Positions 7,693 to 13,803 of a DNA stretch of 64,000 nt are shown one piece after another; positions within the stretch are counted from its first letter, which is position 1, and the number at the start of each line of letters is the position of its first letter. The stretch covers positions 1 through 64,000 of the IMG/VR virus record IMGVR_UViG_3300008625_001464, one strand, 5' to 3'. This stretch comes from a virus. A model generated the notes under the pieces. It had not been told where the DNA came from, ran no database searches, and was given only the letters and a program-made list of their open reading frames with translations. Position numbers and translations under genes: made by a program.

Positions 7693-7996
7693 CAAATAAC
7701 AGATACATGTAACACCGTAACATTTATGTTACACATGGGGTGAACCAAGGGGCCGTAACATTAATGTTTCACCCCCCATACGAGGCCCCTATTTCAAGGC
7801 CCATAGGGGCCTACCTCAAGGGCCCCAAAATTGGCCCCATCTGAGCCCCAAATTTAGGCCCCTCTGTACTCACCCAGAGGCCACTGGTAGGGGTTGCCTT
7901 AGGCGAGGGAAATTTTTTTTTCGAGCTAATTTGAAAACCAAAAGCTAATTTCACACAAAAAATTCTCGAAGCAAATTCTAAAACAGCACCGGTATC
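7693..7996. other. Intergenic region with GTAACAT repeats and GGCCCC hairpins
   Basis: Two 18-bp repeats (7717-7734 and 7755-7772) of the family also seen at 1.4-1.6 kb, the first a perfect GTAACA-TTTA-TGTTAC hairpin. Then about 100 bp packed with GGCCC/GGGCC words: AGGCCCCTAT (7783-7792) pairs with ATAGGGGCCT (7803-7812), and CCTCTG/CAGAGG forms another stem near 7861-7879. An A/T tract (about 7911-7920) follows. It could act as a terminator region, an origin-like element or a binding array. No gene seen. Confidence 0.55.
7717..7772. repeat. Two GTAACAT-type 18-bp repeats
   Basis: GTAACATTTATGTTACAC at 7717-7734 and GTAACATTAATGTTTCAC at 7755-7772, matching the cluster at 1423-1596. The spacing between the two is 38 bp. 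Confidence 0.65.
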
Positions 7997-8173
7997 ATGA
8001 AACATCAACTACACCCAAGAGAAATAAAAGCTCGCACTCTCATGATATTGATCTCCATAGGGCTAGCACTCATCGTGCATTACTTCGCCAATGAGGCGCA
8101 TGATATCCCACCACAGTCAGATTGTGAGTGTATGTGCCCAGACCACCGTGAACACGACACCACCGACCGTTAA
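7997..8173 (+). CDS. Small membrane-anchored protein, 58 residues
   Basis: A basic N-terminus (KHQLHPREIKAR), one hydrophobic helix (TLMILISIGLALIVHYF) and a short polar tail with a CECMC cluster and several His/Asp residues. The Cys/His tail might bind metal. The stop leads directly into the ribosome-binding site of the next gene (AATAAGGAATACC). Ribosome-binding signal of its own is weak, so it may be leaderless-like or poorly translated. Confidence 0.5.
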   Translation: MKHQLHPREIKARTLMILISIGLALIVHYFANEAHDIPPQSDCECMCPDHREHDTTDR

Positions 8174-8186
8174 AATAAGGAATACC

Positions 8187-8621
8187 ATGAGCAAGTACAA
8201 CATCCGCATCAAGCCAAGAGATCTCGCCATAGTGAAAGAGCACATCAAGGATGGGCGTAAGATCGCAGCCATCAAGCACGCGAGGTCGACCGGGAAGCAA
8301 TACCCTCCCCGCGAGAGCTCCATGCCCGAGGAAGAGAACAAGCTGGATTACTCCCCTGCCTTGAAATGCGCGAAAGACGCCGTTGAGGTATTGATGGGAT
8401 CGTGCCAACGACAAGCCGCCCATGCTCTGTTCACCCCTATGTTCAAGATCCTCAGCTTCAAAGTAGAGACCGAAGATGGTACAGTAGAGGTCGATGTCGA
8501 CGAATTGCGCATAAGACTCCTGGATGGCATGAGCGAAATGAGCCTGTCTGAGATGTCCCACATGACTGACCTCGCAGTATACGTTGCCAAGTGGCAAGGT
8601 GATGATGTCGATAATAGTTAA
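8187..8621 (+). CDS. Protein with ribosomal L7/L12 C-terminal-like segment
   Basis: 144 residues from ATG 8187 (ATAAGG upstream). KIAAIKHARS (residues 25-34) and ALKCAKDAVEVLMG (about 57-70) read like the two conserved helices of the L7/L12 C-terminal domain (KIxxIKxVRxxTGLGLKEAKDxVE), interrupted by about 22 extra residues. In ribosomes this domain recruits translational GTPases. The rest is acidic and not recognised. The resemblance is by eye and covers only about 45 residues. Confidence 0.6.
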   Translation: MSKYNIRIKPRDLAIVKEHIKDGRKIAAIKHARSTGKQYPPRESSMPEEENKLDYSPALKCAKDAVEVLMGSCQRQAAHALFTPMFKILSFKVETEDGTVEVDVDELRIRLLDGMSEMSLSEMSHMTDLAVYVAKWQGDDVDNS

Positions 8622-8724
8622 ACGCCGGAAGGTGTATCATTTCGAAGCGCGAAGATCCTATCCCGATCAATCACTTAGCTGGGCCGATACACCTAAGCGG
8701 CGATATCATCTATTTTTATCCTAA
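8605..8724 (+). CDS. Short ORF, possibly the 5' part of a frameshifted gene
   Basis: 39 codons overlapping the end of the preceding gene, with CAAGGT upstream of two consecutive ATG codons (8602, 8605). It encodes a basic peptide (VKRRKVYHFEARRSYPDQ) that ends just where a good protein-like sequence continues in the +1 frame. Either a genuine tiny gene or the first half of the 8750 gene. Confidence 0.4.
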   Translation: MSIIVKRRKVYHFEARRSYPDQSLSWADTPKRRYHLFLS

Positions 8725-8749
8725 CAGTGATTGGGAAACTACTGGTGTC

Positions 8750-8932
8750 GTGTGTCATGATAGCGATGGAGCTGCTTACGATCAATCGGGTACTGCCTTA
8801 TACACAGGTATCGTCGTGAGTAACGTCTACGTGTATACTGCTGACTGTCTGTATTTCTACGACGTGTTATGTGGTGATGGCAGGATCCGGCGCTTGAAAT
8901 CTACGGAGATCTACGGTATCTCAAAGGGATAA
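8750..8932 (+). CDS. SH3-like small protein, start unresolved
   Basis: The frame is protein-like from 8699 onward (SGDIIYFYPNSDWETTGVV then VYVYTADCLYFYDVL), which fits the 'xGDxV' mini SH3 pattern of this phage, but no ATG/GTG/TTG precedes that segment after the stop at 8675-8677. The first standard start, GTG 8750, would cut the domain. A frameshift from the 8605 ORF, a non-standard start or a sequencing indel would explain this. The C-terminus reads RRLKSTEIYGISKG. Confidence 0.5.
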   Translation: MCHDSDGAAYDQSGTALYTGIVVSNVYVYTADCLYFYDVLCGDGRIRRLKSTEIYGISKG

Positions 8933-8947
8933 CTTTTGTTTTTCTTC

Positions 8948-8976
8948 GTGCAAACTGAGCCCACGTGTGGTATAAT
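8948..8976 (+). promoter_or_regulatory. Promoter, shared phage motif (copy 4)
   Basis: GTGCAA (8948-8953), 17-bp spacer, TATAAT (8971-8976), then ATAAATGAAGGT. Its -10 is the consensus hexamer. It fires into a long leader that lacks an obvious protein gene until 9412. Confidence 0.9.
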
Positions 8977-9411
8977 ATAAATGAAGGTCGGGGTAGATAG
9001 TCCTCTTCCCTCTGTTCTTTGAATCTCGTAAAGGAAGTAGCAAATGGCTTGGCTCCACGTGTCCGGCTCAATATTGAGCGGCAAAGCTTAGGATGACGAT
9101 GGTATAAGACCCATCGAGCAAGTAGAGAGCGTCTGACCCGCAAGGGATGTCCGGTTCTCGATCACGCACCTGTGCCAATCACGTGGCCTTTACGCAATAT
9201 TATGAGGAGCTGTTGGGGATACCCAGCAGAGTCGATGGGAGTCGGCAGTCGTCGTTGAAGTCGAAGCTCGCGAGCCAGTTAACTAATGTATCGCGTCTCT
9301 CTGAGGGCTGGTGAACAGTTAAATAACCAATACCCGCATCGTACGGACGGGCTCCCATCTCTCCTCTACCCTTTTACCCATTACACTCTACCCTTTTACC
9401 CATTACACATC
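8977..9411 (+). ncRNA. Candidate structured leader or small RNA with 15-residue ORF
   Basis: About 430 nt transcribed from promoter copy 4. A 15-codon ORF at 9044-9091 (MAWLHVSGSILSGKA) has an excellent AAAGGAAG site. After it come several possible stems: CGATGG/CCATCG (about 9097-9117), CCC-GCAA-GGG with a GNRA loop (about 9139-9148) and CTGTTGGG/CCCAGCAG (9212-9231). A 22-bp tandem repeat lies just before the next gene. I find no tRNA or tmRNA hallmark. Could be a leader-peptide attenuator or an independent RNA. Confidence 0.35.
9364..9407 (+). repeat. Perfect 22-bp tandem repeat, two copies
   Basis: Two identical units, 9364-9385 and 9386-9407, beginning CTCTACCC and ending CCCATTACA. The pyrimidine-rich tract ends 4 bp before the ATG at 9412, in the place where a ribosome-binding site would be expected. 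22 is not a multiple of 3, so it does not behave as a coding repeat. Confidence 0.9.
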
Positions 9412-9969
9412 ATGTCGAATTACGATCCCACTGTACCAATGCTCCGTCAACTGCTGGCTCTCTCTATCCTTGGGAGGCTAGAGGAGGCCGGCTTTGAATT
9501 GGAGCCACCGAAGCGTAAGCTCGTCAAACCCGAGCGAGCGGAGAAGATCTTCTCACGAGTGGTCGGTGACCCGACGACCGGGCTCAAGGTGATGGTATAC
9601 ACGACTGTCATCGGGGATGGTGATACAATGCCCTACGAGGTACGTCTCGCGGGGTCTGATGCTATCCGGGTGTCGGCGGTATATGTGACCAAGGACGGAG
9701 AGACGAGGGGCCTGACAAGCGATAAGAGGGTGAACCGTACGGGAGATATCGAGGACATTGTAGATCGCATGGTGACACGTATGCGTGACGCCTGGCGTAG
9801 CTGCAAGACGGGAGTTCGTTGTCATAGCTGCAATGCTCCTAAGTTCGTTACGAAGAATGGGAAGCAAGTCTGCGCTGAAATCTGCTGGAAGACCGATGAA
9901 GAAAAGGATCGGGACTCTGTGGCTTGGAACTATAGAAAACGTCGCCGGCGCTGGGGTGTCCGGTACTAA
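9412..9969 (+). CDS. Hypothetical protein with Cys cluster
   Basis: 185 residues from ATG 9412; an in-frame ATG at 9286 exists but would translate the tandem repeat. No Shine-Dalgarno is visible before either. The C-terminal part has CHSC followed by CAEIC (about residues 143-162), a probable zinc finger, and a basic end (YRKRRRRWGVRY), suggesting nucleic-acid binding. GC-rich third positions. Family not recognised. Confidence 0.65.
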   Translation: MSNYDPTVPMLRQLLALSILGRLEEAGFELEPPKRKLVKPERAEKIFSRVVGDPTTGLKVMVYTTVIGDGDTMPYEVRLAGSDAIRVSAVYVTKDGETRGLTSDKRVNRTGDIEDIVDRMVTRMRDAWRSCKTGVRCHSCNAPKFVTKNGKQVCAEICWKTDEEKDRDSVAWNYRKRRRRWGVRY

Positions 9970-9981
9970 TGAGGAGAGAAT

Positions 9982-10233
9982 ATGTCTGATGGAAATATTG
10001 TTTATCTAGATCGCGACCAATGTATCGACTTTGGAGTCGAGTACTTTGGCGCGGGGTCGCTATGCGTCCCGGCTGATAGGCTGCTACGCTCAAAGGATTA
10101 CGATCGTGTGCACCGAGATCTGCTCGAACCGCTGGGCCAGAATCTCGTGCACCTCGAGCGGCGTAGCCGCGATGCACCCGGGTGGTTCAATCTTTTCGAA
10201 ACTCCAAGTCGCTCTCCCGCCCAAGGCGGGTAA
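9982..10233 (+). CDS. Hypothetical protein
   Basis: 83 residues, with GAGGAGA well placed before the ATG and 12 bp after the preceding gene. Contains an acidic N-terminus (IVYLDRDQCIDFGVEYFG) and a basic middle (LLRSKDYDRVHRDLLEPL). No domain recognised. Confidence 0.65.
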   Translation: MSDGNIVYLDRDQCIDFGVEYFGAGSLCVPADRLLRSKDYDRVHRDLLEPLGQNLVHLERRSRDAPGWFNLFETPSRSPAQGG

Positions 10234-10244
10234 GAGAAGAATTA

Positions 10245-10454
10245 ATGAAGAAGATCTTCGGTTGGTTTGGTTGGCTCTTTTGCGAATTCGCATTTCGCTT
10301 GTGGGATATATCGACTGACCATGCATGGGAAACCCACTGGATCGCCACGGGGGAGGAGCTTCCTCGCCCCATCCGTCAGCGCCTCGGCGACTTCGTCGCT
10401 CGTATCTTTTACGCTATCGGACGCAAGTTCTATTATTTGGAAGACAGATCATGA
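10245..10454 (+). CDS. Small aromatic-rich, probably membrane-associated protein
   Basis: 69 residues from ATG 10245 (AGAGAAG upstream). The first 20 residues are hydrophobic and aromatic (KKIFGWFGWLFCEFAFRLW), typical of membrane-interface association rather than a clean signal peptide. The rest is polar with basic patches. ATGA overlap with the next gene. Function unknown. Confidence 0.6.
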   Translation: MKKIFGWFGWLFCEFAFRLWDISTDHAWETHWIATGEELPRPIRQRLGDFVARIFYAIGRKFYYLEDRS

Positions 10455-10852
10455 GTGCACATAAGCTGTATCCTGTCAGGGATGAAGACATCCCTCGATA
10501 CATCAACCCACATGACTCCATGGTAAAATTCGCGGAGCGTGAGCGGTGGAAGATCATGCTGACGGGGAAGAAGATCGTTCCGTGGAAGACCGACATGATC
10601 GGTGCACTAGTCAGATACCTCCCAACATTTCAGCACGACATCCGTAGAAATGAAGAGAGTCGACCCCTGCTCGGTGCTATGGGTACTGTCATCTCCGGTG
10701 AGTGGGTCAGTAACGCTTCTGTCGGTACTGATTTCTGTTTTTACAATATTCTCTGGCACGGAGTTGGATGTAGCGAAGACATGTCAGCTCGAGCAGATTT
10801 TCTCACCAAGACCGTACGTGTCGTTGACTTGGTGAGCAAGGAAGATAAGTGA
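10451..10852 (+). CDS. Hypothetical protein
   Basis: 133 residues; I choose ATG 10451, which overlaps the previous stop by 4 bp, over a longer in-frame start at 10325 inside the previous gene. The sequence is globular and mixed (KLYPVRDEDIPRYINPHD at the N-terminus, CFYNILWHGVGCSEDM near the end). No family recognised. Followed within 4 bp by the alpha/beta hydrolase. Confidence 0.62.
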   Translation: MSAHKLYPVRDEDIPRYINPHDSMVKFAERERWKIMLTGKKIVPWKTDMIGALVRYLPTFQHDIRRNEESRPLLGAMGTVISGEWVSNASVGTDFCFYNILWHGVGCSEDMSARADFLTKTVRVVDLVSKEDK

Positions 10853-10856
10853 TATT

Positions 10857-11324
10857 ATGACAAAGATTTTGTTCCTGCACGGAAAGGAATCGAAGCCCGG
10901 TGGCGAAAAGGTTAGTCGGCTCGAGCGAGACGGATACACTATTTTTAACCCCCTATTGACAAAGCACTCGTTCGAAGAGTCTGTTGCAACTGCTCAAGAG
11001 GTTGTTGATACCCAATCGCCCGATATCATTGTGGGCTCGAGCCGCGGGGGTGCAATTGCCATGTGCCTCGAGACGCATGCGCGTCTCGTATTGATCGCTC
11101 CCGCCTGGTCTCACTATCGCCAGACGGCGGGGAAGAAGCTAGCTAGCGACACTGTGGTCCTCCATTCTAGAGATGATACGATTATCAGGTTCGAAGACAG
11201 TAAGCGTCTTGTAGAAGTATACGATGCCACCTTAGTTGAAACAGGTACCGACCATCGGATGAAAGATGAAGAAGCGCTAGAGTCTCTGGCAAGTACAGTA
11301 AGAAGGTGTGTTAATGAAAGTTAG
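10857..11324 (+). CDS. Alpha/beta hydrolase (YqiA/UPF0227-like esterase)
   Basis: 155 residues. KILFLHGKESKPGG at the N-terminus gives the oxyanion-hole HG motif, GSSRGG (60-65) is the nucleophile elbow with Ser62, and LHSRDDTII (102-110) plus TDHRM (131-135, His133) supply the Asp and His of the triad. Compact size and motif order match the short YqiA-type esterases. Substrate unknown; in a phage it could act on host lipids, glycans or a small-molecule ester. It overlaps the next gene by 11 bp. Confidence 0.82.
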   Translation: MTKILFLHGKESKPGGEKVSRLERDGYTIFNPLLTKHSFEESVATAQEVVDTQSPDIIVGSSRGGAIAMCLETHARLVLIAPAWSHYRQTAGKKLASDTVVLHSRDDTIIRFEDSKRLVEVYDATLVETGTDHRMKDEEALESLASTVRRCVNES

Positions 11325-11622
11325 CAATTTCCTGATTGGACTTTTTCTTGGAGCCGTATTCGCTTCTGTCTTTATGTCACATCGCCATGACTCAGAGATA
11401 GAGCAGCGCGATTTCCGATGTAACGAGAGAATATCGAAGATGAGTAGAGACCACCAGACGTATATTAACAATATTGAAGATGTCGATGAAGCATGCGCTG
11501 AGCTGCTTGAACGAAACACAGAGCTGGAGACAGCAGTGGTTGTTCTAAACCAGACAATCATACAAGACGAAGTGAATTGTTTGTGGAGGATTAACCAAGT
11601 TGAAAAGGAGTGCTGCCAATGA
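11314..11622 (+). CDS. Membrane-anchored coiled-coil protein
   Basis: 102 residues from ATG 11314 with AGAAGG about 7 bp upstream. One N-terminal transmembrane helix (FLIGLFLGAVFASVFM) and then a charged helical domain with heptad-like spacing (ISKMSRDHQTYINNIEDVDEACAELLERNTELE). This layout (N-in anchor, periplasmic coiled coil) resembles inner-membrane spanins, but no matching outer-membrane lipoprotein overlaps it, so I leave it as a possibility. ATGA overlap with the DUF2061 gene. Confidence 0.62.
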   Translation: MKVSNFLIGLFLGAVFASVFMSHRHDSEIEQRDFRCNERISKMSRDHQTYINNIEDVDEACAELLERNTELETAVVVLNQTIIQDEVNCLWRINQVEKECCQ

Positions 11623-11810
11623 ACAAGCTGGAAAAAGTAATCGTGTGGAGATTAATCTCTATCGTCATTACTCTCTTTGTGCTATTAGCTGCGACAGGAA
11701 ATATGAAAGCCGCTACATGGGTTACTGTACTTCTTCATGTAGTGTTGACCGCTGCACATCTTACATTCGAATCAGTTTGGGATGAATGGAGGGCTAATGA
11801 TAGTGGGTGA
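11619..11810 (+). CDS. DUF2061 family membrane protein
   Basis: 63 residues from ATG 11619 (AAAAGGAG upstream). KVIVWRLISIVITLFVLLA followed by a second hydrophobic helix and FESVWDEW matches the two-helix DUF2061 pattern (xxxWRxxxxxxT...EHxW-like). This is a short inner-membrane family of unknown function found in bacteria and some phages. The reading frame overlaps both neighbours. Confidence 0.75.
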   Translation: MNKLEKVIVWRLISIVITLFVLLAATGNMKAATWVTVLLHVVLTAAHLTFESVWDEWRANDSG

Positions 11811-12012
11811 TCTAGTACGGCCTAAGGAGTCCCATGCAGACATGTTCTCGTCACATGACGATATCGGTGTGGTTCTAGAGGTACACCATCCAAGAACAGC
11901 CCAACCCGATTATCGAACACCTACATCATTGCTTGTTTTTTTTCCGCATGCTGGATTGAAGAAAAAGTGGTTTCACAAATATGAACTGGAGATGGTTAAT
12001 GTACGCGGGTGA
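11797..12012 (+). CDS. Mini SH3-like 'VGD' protein 1
   Basis: 71 residues from ATG 11797, preceded by TGGAGGG. N-terminus MIVGDLVRPK, then IGVVLEV and a final ELEMVNVRG. This is the compact beta-barrel pattern 'VGD-V-R ... GVV-EV ... L-V' seen in the following genes, with low identity outside those points. First member of the main array. Possible roles are RNA or polymerase binding; unproven. Confidence 0.68.
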   Translation: MIVGDLVRPKESHADMFSSHDDIGVVLEVHHPRTAQPDYRTPTSLLVFFPHAGLKKKWFHKYELEMVNVRG

Positions 12013-12175
12013 TATTGTAAAAGCAGATTCATGGCTAGAGGAAATTGGTGGAAAGGTGGGGATTATCATCTTGGTACATGGCGGAGAGCATTGCAGATCA
12101 GCAAGAGTATTGTTCGACACAGGAATTACTCTCATACGTCTAGACAACTTGAGGCTAGCAAATGAAGGTTGGTGA
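11999..12175 (+). CDS. Mini SH3-like 'AGD' protein 2
   Basis: 58 residues, ATG 11999 with GGAGATGG upstream and a 14-bp overlap with the previous gene. Starts MYAGDIVKAD, central GKVGIIILVHGG, end RLDNLRLANEGW. Diverged member of the array; same spacing of the GD turn, the central hydrophobic strand and the C-terminal L-x-L-x-N motif. Confidence 0.62.
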   Translation: MYAGDIVKADSWLEEIGGKVGIIILVHGGEHCRSARVLFDTGITLIRLDNLRLANEGW

Positions 12176-12320
12176 CTCAGTGATGTTGACAAACGCGGTG
12201 GTGGAGCAGTGGATAAGAATTGGCCTCGTGCTGGGATACTCTCGTGGGATGGTGCTGGTATTTTGGGGGGAAGATTTCCCTTGTGAAGAAGAGTATCCAG
12301 AACAAATACGGGTGGTGTGA
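12162..12320 (+). CDS. Mini SH3-like 'VGD' protein 3
   Basis: 52 residues, starting MKVGDSVMLTNAVVEQW and ending YPEQIRVV, shorter than its siblings. Overlaps the preceding gene by 14 bp and the next by one base. RIGLVLGYSRGMVLVFW supplies the two central strands. Confidence 0.62.
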   Translation: MKVGDSVMLTNAVVEQWIRIGLVLGYSRGMVLVFWGEDFPCEEEYPEQIRVV

Positions 12321-12565
12321 TGAAAATTGGCGATACAGTTAGACAAAACTTCAAGCTCATCGAGTTTAGAGGCAGTAAAGTACCGAAGCGTCCTGATCAA
12401 GTTGGCGTGGTTGTTGAGGTCTCTGACCGCCGACACGAGTTCCCTGAAAAATATGCCAAGTGGGCAGAGTGGCTCGGACGCTCTGTTACTGTGCTGTGGT
12501 CGAATGGAAAGCTAATCGAGAATATGGCAGAGAATTCTTTGGACGTAATCGATGAAAGTCGGTGA
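12320..12565 (+). CDS. Mini SH3-like 'IGD' protein 4
   Basis: 81 residues from ATG 12320 (stop/start overlap TGATG). MKIGDTVRQNFKLIEFRG, then QVGVVVEVSDRR, SVTVLWSNGK and the tail SLDVIDESR. A longer insertion between strands than in proteins 3, 5 and 6. It shares most with protein 5 in the VLW-(S/D)-(N/D)-G turn. Confidence 0.68.
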   Translation: MKIGDTVRQNFKLIEFRGSKVPKRPDQVGVVVEVSDRRHEFPEKYAKWAEWLGRSVTVLWSNGKLIENMAENSLDVIDESR

Positions 12566-12752
12566 TATAGTGGTCGGTCTTGCTCAAGATCCGTGGGGTG
12601 AGGAGGCAACCTGGCACACAGACGTCACGGGGCTCATAATTCGTGTGATTAAAGATGTGGAGTACCCACCTCTTATCGAAGTTTTGTGGGATGACGGTTA
12701 CGTTTCTAAAGTATGCCAAGATGAATTGGGGGTGCTTAATGAAGGTAGGTGA
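12552..12752 (+). CDS. Mini SH3-like 'VGD' protein 5
   Basis: 66 residues, MKVGDIVVGLAQDPWGEE, then TGLIIRVIKDV, IEVLWDDGYVSKV and the tail ELGVLNEGR. Overlaps both neighbours by 14 bp; the DNA encoding LNEG also provides the next start (CTTAATGAAGG). The VLWDDG turn mirrors VLWSNG in protein 4. Confidence 0.7.
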   Translation: MKVGDIVVGLAQDPWGEEATWHTDVTGLIIRVIKDVEYPPLIEVLWDDGYVSKVCQDELGVLNEGR

Positions 12753-12906
12753 CACGGTGCGCTGGAAAAACGTGCGAGTCCATGGGACAGTCATTGGTGT
12801 TGTAGTGAACGAGCTTCGTCACGGCATGAATTCATCTTTCGTAGATGTACTTGTAAATGGAGAAGTGGTACCTGTCAACTGGCTAGCGTTAGAGGTGATT
12901 AAATGA
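12739..12906 (+). CDS. Mini SH3-like 'VGD' protein 6
   Basis: 55 residues, MKVGDTVRWKNVRVHGTVIG followed by VVVNELRHG and VDVLVNGEVVPVNWLALEVIK. It is the clearest SH3/KOW reading of the array (GDTVRW...GTVIGVV...VDVLVNGE). Overlaps the DUF7417-like gene by 4 bp. Confidence 0.7.
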   Translation: MKVGDTVRWKNVRVHGTVIGVVVNELRHGMNSSFVDVLVNGEVVPVNWLALEVIK

Positions 12907-13082
12907 GTGAATACGAAGCAGTTGGAATTGCAGAAGGATTTATTGAGTGTGACGATAACAAGAAGATTATCGAAGCGTGGCAATACTTAATTGATACTGG
13001 TCTATGCTGGCGACTGCAAGGCTGGTTTGGAAGAGCTGCTATGGAAATGATCGAAGAAGGCCTGTGTCACGAAAGCGGATAA
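12903..13082 (+). CDS. Small conserved phage protein (DUF7417-like)
   Basis: 59 residues. VGIAEGFIEC, then EAWQYLIDTGLCWRLQGWFGR and a final GLCHESG. The AWQxLIDTGxxWxLQGWFGR core is one I recognise from many phage genomes as a short protein of unknown function. Its ATG overlaps the stop of the mini SH3-like protein 6. Confidence 0.78.
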   Translation: MSEYEAVGIAEGFIECDDNKKIIEAWQYLIDTGLCWRLQGWFGRAAMEMIEEGLCHESG

Positions 13083-13085
13083 GAA

Positions 13086-13436
13086 ATGATTAGATTCTCT
13101 TTACTAGTTTTATTGCTTAGCTGCGGCCCTAACAAGCTGTTCAAAACCAAGTATCTTTCTCTATCAGAGAGTCCTTGTGTCGACGGCACAGTACTCAACA
13201 TCGAACAAGCAGGATGCGAGAGTTTCTACTGGGGTACAATGTCTAGCGGTGAAGTTCTAAAAATCAGGTGTACATACTCTCCTAACGAAAGCTGGTGGAC
13301 TAGTACATCTTTTTATGCGGTGCCGTACGGCCATCCCCTCATAGAAAGTAGCTGGGGAATGTACTGTGAAGATAGACATGTCAAGATGTTCGCTCTTCCG
13401 CGTGATGTTCGTCTAGACAAAGAGAGTGTTAAATGA
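13086..13436 (+). CDS. Predicted lipoprotein
   Basis: 116 residues. A very short signal peptide (IRFSLLVLLLSCG) with lipobox L10-L11-S12-Cys13. The mature part has several Cys (SPCVDG, AGCESF, IRCTY, MYCED), likely disulfide-bonded in the periplasm, and is beta-rich. It would be attached to the host envelope; roles such as superinfection exclusion or lysis are possible, but nothing specific is recognised. Confidence 0.7.
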   Translation: MIRFSLLVLLLSCGPNKLFKTKYLSLSESPCVDGTVLNIEQAGCESFYWGTMSSGEVLKIRCTYSPNESWWTSTSFYAVPYGHPLIESSWGMYCEDRHVKMFALPRDVRLDKESVK

Positions 13437-13558
13437 CAGAGCGTGAATTTATCCATTGGCTACGAGGATACATCTCTCTTGATGAATCTCTAGATAAACC
13501 ACGTGTAAATAGAATAAGAGAATATTTAAAGCGGGTTCAAGTTGAAACAAAAAATTAA
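13433..13558 (+). CDS. 41-residue hypothetical protein
   Basis: ATGA overlap with the lipoprotein gene. The peptide is helical and charged (MTEREFIHWLRGYISLDESL ... RVNRIREYLKRV). Its position inside a tightly packed operon and the coupled start support translation; otherwise little can be said. Confidence 0.5.
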   Translation: MTEREFIHWLRGYISLDESLDKPRVNRIREYLKRVQVETKN

Positions 13559-13787
13559 AGAATGGGCTGGTAGCTGCCAGCGGTGTGATAGAGAAAGTGA
13601 CGTACATATTATGTCTATGTTTGATATATCTCTTATCTGTATGGAGTGCTTTGAAGAAGAGCAAGTCCACCCAAGGTATGAAGCAGCTCGAGATGCCGAG
13701 CTCAGAGAGTTAAAGAAGGGCAATACGAATTTTGAGGGAATTGGGTATCCGGCAAATGACATTGCAAATGACCCTATCGATTGGTAA
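13542..13787 (+). CDS. Conserved phage zinc-finger protein
   Basis: 81 residues with a TTG start at 13542 that overlaps the previous gene (start not certain). CQRCDRESDVHIMSMFD followed by ICMECFEEE gives two CxxC pairs 17-20 residues apart, and the C-terminal part has KKGNTNFEGIGYP. Short phage proteins with this CxxC...MS-F...CxxC and a later NFxGIG pattern are familiar to me, but their function is unknown. Confidence 0.68.
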   Translation: MKQKIKEWAGSCQRCDRESDVHIMSMFDISLICMECFEEEQVHPRYEAARDAELRELKKGNTNFEGIGYPANDIANDPIDW

Positions 13788-13803
13788 CCACATAAGAAAT
13801 AAA

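Noticed and set aside
9000-9290. tmRNA or tRNA
   Set aside because: No CCA end, no T-arm consensus and no acceptor pairing across the region; the 15-residue ORF is not a tag peptide of the usual type.
9286-9411. Upstream start of the 9412 gene
   Set aside because: The stretch would encode the 22-bp tandem repeat and has no ribosome-binding site; however, neither has 9412, so this is only a preference.
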